The translations under genes and the position numbers were made by a program. 53,738 nucleotides of DNA from contig JAITII010000089.1 in NCBI GenBank assembly GCA_031279515.1, positions 1 to 53,738 of the forward strand, read 5' to 3'. The notes beneath the pieces are model-generated. The model made no database searches and was not told where the DNA came from. It saw only the letters and a list, made by a program, of their open reading frames with translations. The stretch comes from Deltaproteobacteria bacterium. Lineage in GTDB: Bacteria; Desulfobacterota; Desulfarculia; Adiutricales; Adiutricaceae. This document shows, one piece after another, positions 1 to 8,483 of this stretch; the first letter of the stretch is position 1; the number at the start of each line of letters is the position of its first letter.

Positions 1-984
1 TTTTTGGGGTAAATAGAAAAACTTGACAAAGTGATGCAATTTTGGCACCTTTCCAAAGGGCCAAAACTAAGCACCCCTAGCTTTTGTCAATAAAAAATGT
101 ACCATAAAAACTCCATTTATCCAGAAAATAATTAAATAAGCATATCTCTTCTATTTGCAAAAAAATTTTTTAAAAAAAGATAAGCTTTTCTTTCTGGTTA
201 TTTTTACCTTTGCTAATTGCAAATTTGGGCCCCATTAAAGCTACGGCCTTTTAAGCATACTTTAAAAAGCTATAAAATTCATGTAAAAGAATTGATGGAA
301 AAACTATGTTTGTCCATTAGTTATAAAATCTTAGGGTTTAAAAAATCACAGAAATTTGATTATAAGTATCCTAGAAATAGAGGCTTTTTGGCAGAAACAA
401 GAAGTAACTGCAATGATATGGTTTTAATGGTATTAATCCTTTCTCAATTTTTCTTGTAATTAAACTATTTCATCTTTAAAAGCATTAACATCCTTAAGTT
501 TTAATATGAAATTCTAGCTTTTCATTAATATTTAAGCTTCTTTAAAAGATTAAAAATAGCGAGTATCCTAAAAACATTAGACCAATAGCTAGAAGGCTCA
601 TTTAATTAAGCTAGCTTTTATTGAAAAAATAATGGAATAAATCTAGCTAAAATCTATCGAGGCTATCGAGGCCATTGTGGTGCATTTAAGGTTTTTGTTT
701 CGCCTTGGACGCCAACTTTTACTCATTTTAAGACCCTATATACTACAAAAGAGTTTTTTTCTTTGCCGCCTTTTCCAACTTTAAGGGCCGGCACAGGACA
801 CCTGTATTTACATTTCCAAATTCTTTAGATAGTAAGCTTGAGTGGGGCACCTTAAGGGCCCTTTTATTGACAAATTTCTAGAAAGCTGCTAAGCTTTACA
901 AGATTCCCCAAAAAAGCTTAACAAAGTGCTACAATGCAAAGCATAAGGCCAAATTTATTCATTATCCCGCACAAGGAACTAGCT
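1..984. other. AT-rich non-coding region upstream of the aldolase gene
   Basis: About 1 kb without a credible gene. The only reading frame of note (217-459, 80 codons) is Lys/Phe/Leu-rich, lacks a convincing ribosome-binding site and has intergenic base composition. The region holds two near-identical 19-bp stretches at 22-40 and 917-935 (16 of 19 identical), a tandem 9-bp repeat (CTATCGAGG at 654-662 and 663-671) and a promoter-like pair near 867-895. No RNA gene was recognised. Confidence 0.6.
867..895 (+). promoter_or_regulatory. Possible sigma-70 promoter of the aldolase gene
   Basis: A perfect -35 hexamer TTGACA (867-872) is followed after 17 bases by the weak -10 TAAGCT (890-895), giving a leader of about 85 nt before the ATG at 985. 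The -10 matches the consensus at only three positions, so the call is tentative. Confidence 0.3.
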
Positions 985-1641
985 ATGAAATTTTTCTTAG
1001 ATACTGCTAATTTAGATGAAATTCAAAAAGCTGCCTCCATAGGCTTTTTAGACGGTGTCACCACTAATCCCAGCCTCATGGCCAAGGAGGGTATTGGCGA
1101 TCAAGAGCAGCGTATAAAAGAGATCTGCGCCATAACCAGCGGCCCAGTCTCAGCTGAGGTGATAGCTACCGAGCTAGATGGAATGATTTCCGAGGCCCAT
1201 AAGTTGTCTAGCCTGGCCCACAACGTGGTAGTCAAATTACCTTTAACCGTAAGCGGCCTTGAGGCAACTAAAACCCTTGCCAATGATGGGGTAAAAGTAA
1301 ACCTCACTCTGGTCTTCTCACCTCTCCAGGCCTTGCTGGCTGCCAAGGCAGGGGCTGCTTACGTCTCTCCCTTCGTGGGGCGCTTAGATGACGTAGGTGA
1401 GGACGGCATGAGGCTGGTGGAAGAGATAATATCCATCTACACCAACTATGCCTATGAAACAGAGATCATAGTTGCCTCTATTCGCTCTCCCCAGCATGTC
1501 TTAAGGGCCGCACTCATAGGCGCTGACATCAGCACAATTCCCTTTAAGGTCATTGCCCAGTTGGCCCAACACCCCTTGACCGACAAGGGGCTAGCTGCCT
1601 TTTTGGAGGACCACGCCAAGGCCCAAGCTAAAAATTCATAA
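985..1641 (+). CDS. Transaldolase-like / fructose-6-phosphate aldolase family protein
   Basis: A 218-residue class I aldolase of the short transaldolase family (TalC/Fsa type). It transfers or releases a dihydroxyacetone unit between sugar phosphates in the non-oxidative pentose phosphate pathway. Seen: the start [10 protein letters not shown], the TTNPSL motif near residue 26, the Schiff-base lysine K84 in VVVKLPLT, and a SPFVGRLDD stretch near residue 128. The ATG at 985 is preferred over an upstream ATG at 934 because AAGGAA lies 7-12 bases before it and the family begins with MKFF/MKLF. It is monocistronic and convergent with the flagellar operon. Whether it acts as a transaldolase or as an F6P aldolase cannot be decided from sequence alone. 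Confidence 0.93.
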   Translation: MKFFLDTANLDEIQKAASIGFLDGVTTNPSLMAKEGIGDQEQRIKEICAITSGPVSAEVIATELDGMISEAHKLSSLAHNVVVKLPLTVSGLEATKTLANDGVKVNLTLVFSPLQALLAAKAGAAYVSPFVGRLDDVGEDGMRLVEEIISIYTNYAYETEIIVASIRSPQHVLRAALIGADISTIPFKVIAQLAQHPLTDKGLAAFLEDHAKAQAKNS

Positions 1642-1653
1642 ATTCGGCTTTAA

Positions 1654-1689
1654 ATTAATAGCCCCCTGGGTTTCCAGGGGGCTATTAAT
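1654..1689. terminator. Strong hairpin between convergent genes
   Basis: A perfect 16-bp inverted repeat (arms 1654-1669 and 1674-1689) with a GTTT loop lies 12 bases after the aldolase stop and 38 bases beyond the stop of the converging flagellar operon. A second short hairpin (GGGCT-TTTTT-AGCCC, about 1696-1710) follows. No long U-run directly follows the main stem on either strand, so it is probably a bidirectional terminator helped by the second stem. Confidence 0.7.
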
Positions 1690-1727
1690 TTCAGTGGGCT
1701 TTTTTAGCCCTACAAACCTAAGCCTTC

Positions 1728-3137
1728 CTATATCTTACGCAGGCTGCTTATCTGCACAAAGGAGAGTACCTGGTGCCCTGCTGTCTCGTTAAAGGGTATA
1801 ATTTGATTTAAGGTAGTCAAAAGATCCGCCTGTAGCTGGCGCCGCACATTATTATCGGTTAAGACCTTAGAGCCGGTGGACTTGGTTATCCTGTAGATGA
1901 TGTCCCTTAAGGTGACAAGGTTGGACCTTATCAAACCCACATCCAAGCGATCGGAATAAAAAAGTATTATCTCTAGCTCAACTACCAAAGGGCCCTTTCC
2001 ATCTACATCATCTAAGGTAATGTAAAAGCGCTCCAAGGTCATATCCCCGGGTTCTTGGGCACTGTCTAAAGGATCAATAAGAACCAAGGGCACCTGTTCT
2101 GAAGCTGGAGGTTTTTTGATAAAGATCTCATAGATGCCCAAAAGTAAACCTATGACCCCCACTGCTATGGGGAGAACAAGAAACAAGAGCTTCAGTTTCG
2201 AGACCTTACGGACCTTGGGTTCCACTAAAGGTTCCGGAGGCGGCGCTGGGGTGTCGTCATCTTGCTCTACGGGAGGCAAGGGAGGGGCCTCTTGGGGCGT
2301 GTGGGTAGAATCCGGGGAGAGCTTTTCAGCTTCCTCCTTTGCCATGGAGAAGATCCCGTCAAGATCCAGTTCCACCTTGCGGGGCAATTTTTCTCCGTCT
2401 TCCAAGAGGCTTTCTAAAAAGCGAGTGCGGTCTACGTCTTGGATATCGCTAGTGGAAGAGGCCCCATTGGTCCCATTGGTCTCTTTGGCCAAAGTACTTT
2501 GTTCCCCTTGACTAGTAGCCTCTGGGGATGCCTCTTCCTCTATGGGCAAAGTGGGTATAAGGGGTTCAGGCTCAGGGGCAGGTGCCTTGGATTCCTCGGG
2601 CTTTTCTTCTGAGTCTTTTGCCAAGCTATCGGGAGAAACTGCGTCCCAACTGTCTTCAGGAGACAAGCTTCCGGTATCTTCTATCTCACGGGCAAGGTCT
2701 CCGTCCAGGTCTAAATCGTCATCTTCTTTAAAGGGTTTTTGCTCTGTGGGCGGGGAGGCATCCAGAGGGTCCAAAGAAGATAAGGTATCGTCTATTTTGC
2801 TACTGGAAACTTTTCCTTGGATATCTTTTAAAGTATTTGTGTCTTCTGTAGGGGACAAGGGCCAGGGCGGGGGAGAGGCTTTACTAGTAAAGGAATCCTC
2901 TTCGCTTTGGGCAAAGGGTTCTATAGGGTCCTGGCTAGTAACCTCTTCTTCTGGCAGCGGCTCTACATCATCAGTAAGCTTTATAGAGGATAGAGGAAGC
3001 TCCAAAGGCTCATCGCTAGCGGCCTTATCCTCTTTCCGGTCGGAGGCTAAAGGTACAGCATCCCAAGAGCTGTCAGGCTCCAAAGGCAAACTATCCCAGT
3101 CGTCTATAGGCTTATTTTTAGAAGGATTATCCGCCAT
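1728..3137 (-). CDS. Long acidic FliL-like membrane protein, last gene of the flagellar operon
   Basis: 469 residues. Residues 1-305 are highly acidic and Pro/Ser-rich, look disordered, and carry recurring DW/SWDAV motifs (near residues 13, 24 and 162). One membrane segment follows at about 314-340. The last 120 residues resemble the FliL periplasmic domain: a beta-rich stretch, then an Arg-Asp (LRDII) helix and a terminal strand. A short canonical FliL is encoded separately at 14392-15096, so this looks like a second FliL-type protein with a large cytoplasmic extension. It lies 24 bp behind fliA on the same strand. Its role is not known to me; a stator-associated membrane partner is the simplest inference. 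The FliL relationship rests on architecture rather than strong motifs. Confidence 0.6.
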   Translation of the reverse strand: MADNPSKNKPIDDWDSLPLEPDSSWDAVPLASDRKEDKAASDEPLELPLSSIKLTDDVEPLPEEEVTSQDPIEPFAQSEEDSFTSKASPPPWPLSPTEDTNTLKDIQGKVSSSKIDDTLSSLDPLDASPPTEQKPFKEDDDLDLDGDLAREIEDTGSLSPEDSWDAVSPDSLAKDSEEKPEESKAPAPEPEPLIPTLPIEEEASPEATSQGEQSTLAKETNGTNGASSTSDIQDVDRTRFLESLLEDGEKLPRKVELDLDGIFSMAKEEAEKLSPDSTHTPQEAPPLPPVEQDDDTPAPPPEPLVEPKVRKVSKLKLLFLVLPIAVGVIGLLLGIYEIFIKKPPASEQVPLVLIDPLDSAQEPGDMTLERFYITLDDVDGKGPLVVELEIILFYSDRLDVGLIRSNLVTLRDIIYRITKSTGSKVLTDNNVRRQLQADLLTTLNQIIPFNETAGHQVLSFVQISSLRKI

Positions 3138-3160
3138 GGCACGCTACAGTTGTTTTAACC

Positions 3161-4006
3161 TCATTTAGTTTTCTTGTTGCCAGTTGCCTTCACTTTTCCA
3201 TCTTGGGCTTTGACTTTGTGCTCAAAATACTTGGACAATTTGGTCTGCAGCCTTTCCACCGCTTTGGTGTGGATCTGGCTGATACGCGACTCTGTATAGT
3301 GCATAACAAGGCCTATTTCTTTCATGGTGAGCTCCTCATGGTAATAGAGGGTCACAACCAAGCGTTCCTTTTCAGGAAGGGCATCTATGGCTTTGGCCAG
3401 TACCTTGCGCAATTCCTCTTGGCCTAAGGCTGTTAGTGCATCTATGGTATTGTCGTCTTCTAAGATCTCATAGAGGTCTAAGCTCTCTCTATCTCCTCCA
3501 GTACCTTCCACCCTAAAGGCCTCTAGATCCAACATGTTTATCACAGAGACCTCGTCTAAGAGCTTAAGGTAAGCCGTTAGATCTATGCCCATGGCAAGAG
3601 CTGACTCTTCGTCTGAGGGGGGGCGGCCTAATTCTATTTCCAGGCGTTTCCAGAGCTTTTCCAATTCACTGGCCTTTTTGCGCACTGCCCTGGGTACCCA
3701 GTCCAGGTTCCTGAGCTCATCCAACATGGCGCCTTTAATGCGGAATTCAGCATAGGTCTTAAAAAGTATGCCGCGGTCCGGCTCAAACTTTTCCACTGCA
3801 TCTATGAGTCCCAAGACCCCGGAGGAGATGAGGTCATCCTTTATGATATGGTCAGGAAGTCTGGCTGCCAATCTGTCGGCCAGGTACTTGATAAGGGGTG
3901 AATATTTTTCTACGTACTGGGTCCTTTCGGCCATATTGAGGCCCTTCCAGCCCGGCCCTTTTTCCAGCTGACCCGTAGGTCCGTAAGTCATAGCATTAGT
4001 GGTCAT
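3161..4006 (-). CDS. fliA: RNA polymerase sigma factor for flagellar operons (sigma-28)
   Basis: 281 residues, typical for FliA/WhiG sigma factors that direct RNA polymerase to late flagellar and chemotaxis promoters. Region 2 is clear at about residues 28-105 (YSPLIKYLADRLAARLP, DDLISSGVLGLIDAVEKF, TYAEFRIKGAMLDELR). A region 3 segment with GRPPSDEE follows, and region 4 carries the helix-turn-helix TMKEIGLVMHYTESRISQIH. The basic C-terminal tail is slightly longer than usual. The ATG lies 2 bases after the flhG stop, so translation is probably coupled. No flgM anti-sigma gene is present in the window. Confidence 0.95.
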   Translation of the reverse strand: MTTNAMTYGPTGQLEKGPGWKGLNMAERTQYVEKYSPLIKYLADRLAARLPDHIIKDDLISSGVLGLIDAVEKFEPDRGILFKTYAEFRIKGAMLDELRNLDWVPRAVRKKASELEKLWKRLEIELGRPPSDEESALAMGIDLTAYLKLLDEVSVINMLDLEAFRVEGTGGDRESLDLYEILEDDNTIDALTALGQEELRKVLAKAIDALPEKERLVVTLYYHEELTMKEIGLVMHYTESRISQIHTKAVERLQTKLSKYFEHKVKAQDGKVKATGNKKTK

Positions 4007-4008
4007 TT

Positions 4009-4869
4009 TCAGTTCACCGCAAGCGCGTTGGAACCCAGCCTATTTAAAAAGAGAGCCAAACCGCCCTCGCTGGCGGCCTTGGGTTCCAAGGAAATAAGAC
4101 GTCTGGCCACCTCAGTTATCTTGCGAGAGGCCTCGGCCTGGGGATAGATGGTGAAAAAGGGACTCTGGCGCCTTACGGCATCGGGTACAGCGCTGTCGTA
4201 GGGTACGTAACCTGCCAAGTCCAAAGAGACATCTGTCAAATACTGCCCCGCCACGTCGGAGATAAGCTTAAAGACCAGTTTGGCTTCCTGGAGGCTTTTC
4301 ACCATATTGGGGAGTATATAAAAATCCTTCTGGTGGTACTTGGTAGCCAGGGCCTTAATTAAGGCATAGGCATCTGTAATACTGGTGGGTTCGTTGGAGA
4401 GCACCACTATATGTTCCGGGGCCACCAGGTTGAAGAAAATGACATTCTGGCCAATGCCGGCAGCAGTATCAATGAGGAGAAAGTCCAATTCCCCTTTCCA
4501 GTCGTCAAAGTCGGCTATGAGGCGCGCCTTTTCATCCTGGCTGATGTCCGAGAGCTCTAAAATCCCTGAGGCAGCAGGTAGGATAGATATGCCCCCCGGG
4601 GCCTCTAAGATGATCTCCTGTAAGCTCTTTTCACCCTTTAGCCAGTTATGGATGGTGTACTTGGTGCGGATGCCTAAAAGCACGTCCGTATTGGCCAAGC
4701 CCAAGTCCGCATCCCAGATGAGGACTTTTTTCTTCAAAGCAGTCAAGGCCAGGGCCAAAGACAAGGTGATATTGCTCTTGCCAACCCCCCCCTTGCCGGA
4801 GGAGACGGAGATAACCCGTACAGGCTTTGCGGGCCTTTTCCTGGGAGGATTTACGGGACTTTTCGACAT
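4009..4869 (-). CDS. flhG: MinD-like ATPase controlling flagellar number
   Basis: 286 residues, a ParA/MinD-type P-loop ATPase. The deviant Walker A SGKGGVGKSN is at residues 24-33, DADLGLANTDVLLG follows near 54, and the Walker B-like LLIDTAAGIG near 135. Homologues act against FlhF to limit flagellar number and placement, and bind FliM/FliN. The N-terminus has a short basic Pro-rich stretch (PPRKRPAKP) ahead of the P-loop, where an FlhF-activating motif is expected in this family. It sits 19 bp after flhF and 2 bp before fliA. Confidence 0.93.
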   Translation of the reverse strand: MSKSPVNPPRKRPAKPVRVISVSSGKGGVGKSNITLSLALALTALKKKVLIWDADLGLANTDVLLGIRTKYTIHNWLKGEKSLQEIILEAPGGISILPAASGILELSDISQDEKARLIADFDDWKGELDFLLIDTAAGIGQNVIFFNLVAPEHIVVLSNEPTSITDAYALIKALATKYHQKDFYILPNMVKSLQEAKLVFKLISDVAGQYLTDVSLDLAGYVPYDSAVPDAVRRQSPFFTIYPQAEASRKITEVARRLISLEPKAASEGGLALFLNRLGSNALAVN

Positions 4870-4888
4870 TAAAGACTCCTAACAAGCG

Positions 4889-6301
4889 TTAACCCCGCTT
4901 AAGCCATAACTCTAAAAGCTTTTGCGGGTCTGCCGGTATAAAATCCTCGGGCGTTTTATACCCTACGGATAGGTATGCAAAAATCGGACCTAATGATTTA
5001 GCAAAATTAAACAAATTTCCAAGCTTTTTAGTCTCATCCAGTTTAGTTATGATAGAGCCCAATAAAAAGGGCCCTACTGCCCCTCTATAAGCACTTTCCA
5101 GGTCCTCGGACTTTAAGGAGGCGGGAAGCACCAAGAGATTATAAGCCCCTATTTCCGCCAAGGCCCCCACAAGGTCAGCACGTGGCGACTGGGCAAGAAA
5201 GTCCCTGGTGCTGGTGTCAATCAAGATCTTGTCAGCCCCCTCAAAGAGCTCTCTGGCCTCCTTAAATTCCTGGCGGTTCTGACAGACCCTAATCCCTAGG
5301 CCCATGATGCGGGCAAACTGGGTAAGTTCGGCCGCTGCCCCTAATTTTAAGGTATCTAGACTTATTAAAGCTACCTTTTGGCCCTTTTGCTTCAAAAGGG
5401 CAGACAGGCGCATCAGTGAGCTGGTTTTGCCGCCTCCCGTGGGGCCCAAGAAAGCCAAAAGCCTAGGTAGTTCTCTGCCTTTGGGCAAACACTTGATAGT
5501 GGGGGCTACGGTCTTATAGAGCTGCTCAGTTAGATCCCCGCCCCAGGCAGCCTGGGACTCAGCGGCCATCTCCACATAATCCCTGGCTAGCTCCTGGGAT
5601 AGTCCTGTGGCGAGTAAGTTCCTGTACAGAGAAACAAGCTCTGCCCTATCCCGCCACTTTTCCGCCAGGGACTGACGGTGGGCCAGGTCTAAAAAGAGGG
5701 TCTTAAGCTCGGAAAGCTTTCCGTCCATCTCTGCCCTTAGATCGTAGAGCCCCCTTTCTAGGTTAATTATACCCTCAGCTGTCCCTAGACGGGCCTCATT
5801 TTTTTGATACTGGGCAATCCCCGCGGCCGCAGCCGGCCTGGCGGAGGCCGCTGGTTTTAGATTCCTAGCTGCCAGCACCTGGGCTTTGGTCCCCTTTTGG
5901 GCACTTTGCGCCACTTTGGCCCCGGAGGGGCCGGCAGGGGCTTTTGGAGCCGGGGGCGCCTTTTTGGCCGGGGCCTGGCTCTGGGTCCCTGCTACGGAAG
6001 CTAAAGGGGTGGCCTCTTCACTATCTAAGAGCTCATTGAAGTTATCTGGGGCAGTTTGTACTTTATCGCCTCCATACTGGCGGGCAGCGGAGGCCGGTCC
6101 TAAGGCGCTGTGGGACGCCTGGGAACTATTGTCTGGGGCCTTGGCATCGATGTCCTCTTCCCTGACACCGGCTGTGACTTCCACCTCTCCGGAATCCGGG
6201 TCTTGGCGCTGGGAGAGAATCACGGCGGCTAAACCGAACTCCTCTTTAATAAGCTTTACCACCGTGGGGAGATCCCCTGCGGCGAACCTTTTAATCCGCA
6301 T
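4889..6301 (-). CDS. flhF: SRP-type GTPase positioning the flagellum
   Basis: 470 residues. A basic N-terminus (MRIKRFAAGDLPTVVKLIKEEFG) is typical of FlhF and is followed by a long low-complexity Ala/Pro linker (about residues 50-160). The NG domain carries the P-loop GPTGGGKTSS near residue 286, and SLDTLKLGAAAELTQFA and TKLDETKKLGN further on. It is a membrane-targeting GTPase that recruits early flagellar parts at the pole. Its start overlaps the flhA stop by 11 bases, indicating translational coupling. The canonical Asp in the guanine-specificity motif is seen as TKLDE. Confidence 0.95.
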   Translation of the reverse strand: MRIKRFAAGDLPTVVKLIKEEFGLAAVILSQRQDPDSGEVEVTAGVREEDIDAKAPDNSSQASHSALGPASAARQYGGDKVQTAPDNFNELLDSEEATPLASVAGTQSQAPAKKAPPAPKAPAGPSGAKVAQSAQKGTKAQVLAARNLKPAASARPAAAAGIAQYQKNEARLGTAEGIINLERGLYDLRAEMDGKLSELKTLFLDLAHRQSLAEKWRDRAELVSLYRNLLATGLSQELARDYVEMAAESQAAWGGDLTEQLYKTVAPTIKCLPKGRELPRLLAFLGPTGGGKTSSLMRLSALLKQKGQKVALISLDTLKLGAAAELTQFARIMGLGIRVCQNRQEFKEARELFEGADKILIDTSTRDFLAQSPRADLVGALAEIGAYNLLVLPASLKSEDLESAYRGAVGPFLLGSIITKLDETKKLGNLFNFAKSLGPIFAYLSVGYKTPEDFIPADPQKLLELWLKRG

Positions 6302-8483
6302 AGCTAAAAGTCACCTCCCCCATGATCTTAAGCCTGGTAGTGGACACTAGCTCGCTGTGGGACAGGACCACTAAATTGGGTATAAACCTTTCGGTTAGTT
6401 TTCGCAAATGGCGCCGCACCATGGGCGTTGAAAGTACCACTGGCTGGAGGTTTTGGTTTGTAAGTACGGTTACGCCATTATTTATTGCATTTAAGATCCT
6501 CTGACCAGTATCTGGATCCAGGGTCAGATAAGCGCCCCTTTCAGTCTCCGTGATACTGTGGGCCAAGGCGTCTTCTATGTCCTGACCTATGGTCATGAGG
6601 GGCAATTCTCCTGAGGGTAGCACATAATTGCGCAGTATGCTTCTAGCTAGCCTCTGACGCACAAATTCTGTAAGCAGGTCCGTATCGTGGGTGATGGGGG
6701 CGTGATCGGCTAAAACCTCTAGAATGGAAGGCATATCCCTAATGGATACCCTTTCCCGCAAAAGGTTCTGCAAGACCTTCTGCACCTGCCCCAAGGTCAA
6801 GAGGTTGGGGATAAGCTCTTCCACCACCTTGTCATTGGTCTGGGATACGCCATCTAGAAGTTTCTGGACATCCTGCCTAGAGATGAGCTCGTCTGCGTGG
6901 TTCCTTATTATCTCTGTCAAATGTGTAGCCATGACAGATGGGAGGGTTACTACGGTCCAGCCGTACTGCTGGGCCTCGTCTTTGCGTTCCTCTGGGATCC
7001 ACAGGGCAGGAAGACCAAAGGCTGGTTCAGTTGTAGGAATGCCGCCTATATCCTTGCGGGCATCTCCGGGATTCATGGCCAGCTGGTGCTTGACCATCAT
7101 CTCGGCTCGTCCCACCTCGTCTCCTTTTATCAGTATCGCATATTCTCCGGGCCTCAACTGAAGATTATCGCGCAAATGCATAGGAGGGACTATGAAACCG
7201 GACTCCAAGGCAAACTGGCGCCTAATGGAACGGATCCTCTCTAAGAGCTCCCCCCCTTGCTCTTCGTCCACCAGGGGTATAAGACCGTAACCCACCTCCA
7301 ATTCCAGGACATCTAAAGGTAGTAGTGCCTCCACCTTTTCCGTAACCGGAGGGGCACTAGGTCCTGCCGGGCCTGGGGCCATAGGGGCTGCGCCCCCTGG
7401 CAGAGGGGCCCCGGGAGGGGCACCTGGTGGAAGGCCCGCCGGCGCTCCACCTGCCCTGCGGCCCCCGGTTTCAGCAAGTAAGGTTTCCATCTTACGGCGC
7501 CGATAAAGGGCCCAGGCCATGGCCAGGATAATAAGACCTGTGAGGCAAAAGGCCAGGGTGGGAAGGCCAGGCAAGAGTCCCAAAAAGAAAATGACCCCGC
7601 CGGAAAGGGCCAAAGCCTCATGGCGCAGGGTAAATTGGGTGAGAAACTCTTTGCTCATGGTGGATTCGGAACCGGCCCTGGAGACTATGATACCTGCTGC
7701 TGTGGAAATCATCAGCGCAGGAAGCTGGCTTACCAGACCGTCGCCCACTGTCATGATTGTATAGGTCTGGGCTGCCACCCCGGGGGAGAGGTTATTTTGC
7801 AATACACCAATGACAAAGCCGCCCACTATGTTAATGATGGTGATGAGGATGCCGGCTATGGCATCGCCCCTTACAAATTTTGAGGCACCATCCATGGCCC
7901 CGTAAAAGTCCGCTTCCCTGGCTATCACCTCTCGGCGGGCCTTGGCCTCTGCCTCTTGGATAAGACCTGCTGCCAAGTCAGCGTCTATGGCCATCTGTTT
8001 TCCTGGCATGGCGTCCAAGGTAAAACGCGCCGCCACCTCGGCTATGCGGCCGGAACCCTTGGTGATGACCATAAAGTTAATGATAACCAGGATGATAAAG
8101 ATGATAACGCCCACAACATAGTTGCCGCCCACCACGAAGTTTCCAAAGGCCTGGATGACCTCACCTGCGGCATCTGTGCCCTGTGCCCCATTTAAGAGGA
8201 TAAGGCGGGTGGAACCAATATTTAAGGCCAATCTAAAGAGGGTAAGGATCAAAAGAAGGGAAGGAAAGACGGAAAAATCCAAGGGCTTTAGGGTATAGAG
8301 GGCAGTGAGAAGCACTATGACAGAAATAGTGACATTTAAAGTGAGAAGTAAGTCTAAGGCACCTGTGGGGATGGGGAATAAGAATACCAGTAGAATCCCC
8401 ACCACCCCAATACCTAAGATGATGTCACCACCTGCCCCGTTGGAAAAACGGGCCGATAACCTATTGAAAAACCCATCAGCCAC
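6291..8483 (-). CDS. flhA: Flagellar export gate protein FlhA
   Basis: 730 residues, slightly longer than usual (about 690-700). The N-terminal half has about eight membrane segments and the family motif around FRLALNIGSTRLIL, with a cytoplasmic FHIPEP-type segment (AEVAARFTLDAMPGKQMAIDAD, split here by family convention). The C-terminal half is the cytoplasmic ring domain that docks chaperone-substrate complexes. Between them (about residues 338-380, DNA 7345-7470) is an unusual Gly/Ala/Pro-rich linker. The start overlaps flhB by 8 bases. The family assignment is secure. Confidence 0.97.
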   Translation of the reverse strand: MADGFFNRLSARFSNGAGGDIILGIGVVGILLVFLFPIPTGALDLLLTLNVTISVIVLLTALYTLKPLDFSVFPSLLLILTLFRLALNIGSTRLILLNGAQGTDAAGEVIQAFGNFVVGGNYVVGVIIFIILVIINFMVITKGSGRIAEVAARFTLDAMPGKQMAIDADLAAGLIQEAEAKARREVIAREADFYGAMDGASKFVRGDAIAGILITIINIVGGFVIGVLQNNLSPGVAAQTYTIMTVGDGLVSQLPALMISTAAGIIVSRAGSESTMSKEFLTQFTLRHEALALSGGVIFFLGLLPGLPTLAFCLTGLIILAMAWALYRRRKMETLLAETGGRRAGGAPAGLPPGAPPGAPLPGGAAPMAPGPAGPSAPPVTEKVEALLPLDVLELEVGYGLIPLVDEEQGGELLERIRSIRRQFALESGFIVPPMHLRDNLQLRPGEYAILIKGDEVGRAEMMVKHQLAMNPGDARKDIGGIPTTEPAFGLPALWIPEERKDEAQQYGWTVVTLPSVMATHLTEIIRNHADELISRQDVQKLLDGVSQTNDKVVEELIPNLLTLGQVQKVLQNLLRERVSIRDMPSILEVLADHAPITHDTDLLTEFVRQRLARSILRNYVLPSGELPLMTIGQDIEDALAHSITETERGAYLTLDPDTGQRILNAINNGVTVLTNQNLQPVVLSTPMVRRHLRKLTERFIPNLVVLSHSELVSTTRLKIMGEVTFSYAD

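Noticed and set aside
217-459. 80-codon plus-strand frame in the first gap
   Set aside because: AT-rich gap composition, no ribosome-binding site and no recognisable family; Lys/Phe/Leu-rich content is expected from random AT-rich DNA.
2542-3168. 208-codon frame antisense to the acidic FliL-like gene
   Set aside because: Ser-rich mirror of the Glu/Asp/Pro-rich coding strand; a shadow of the real gene, which fits the operon.
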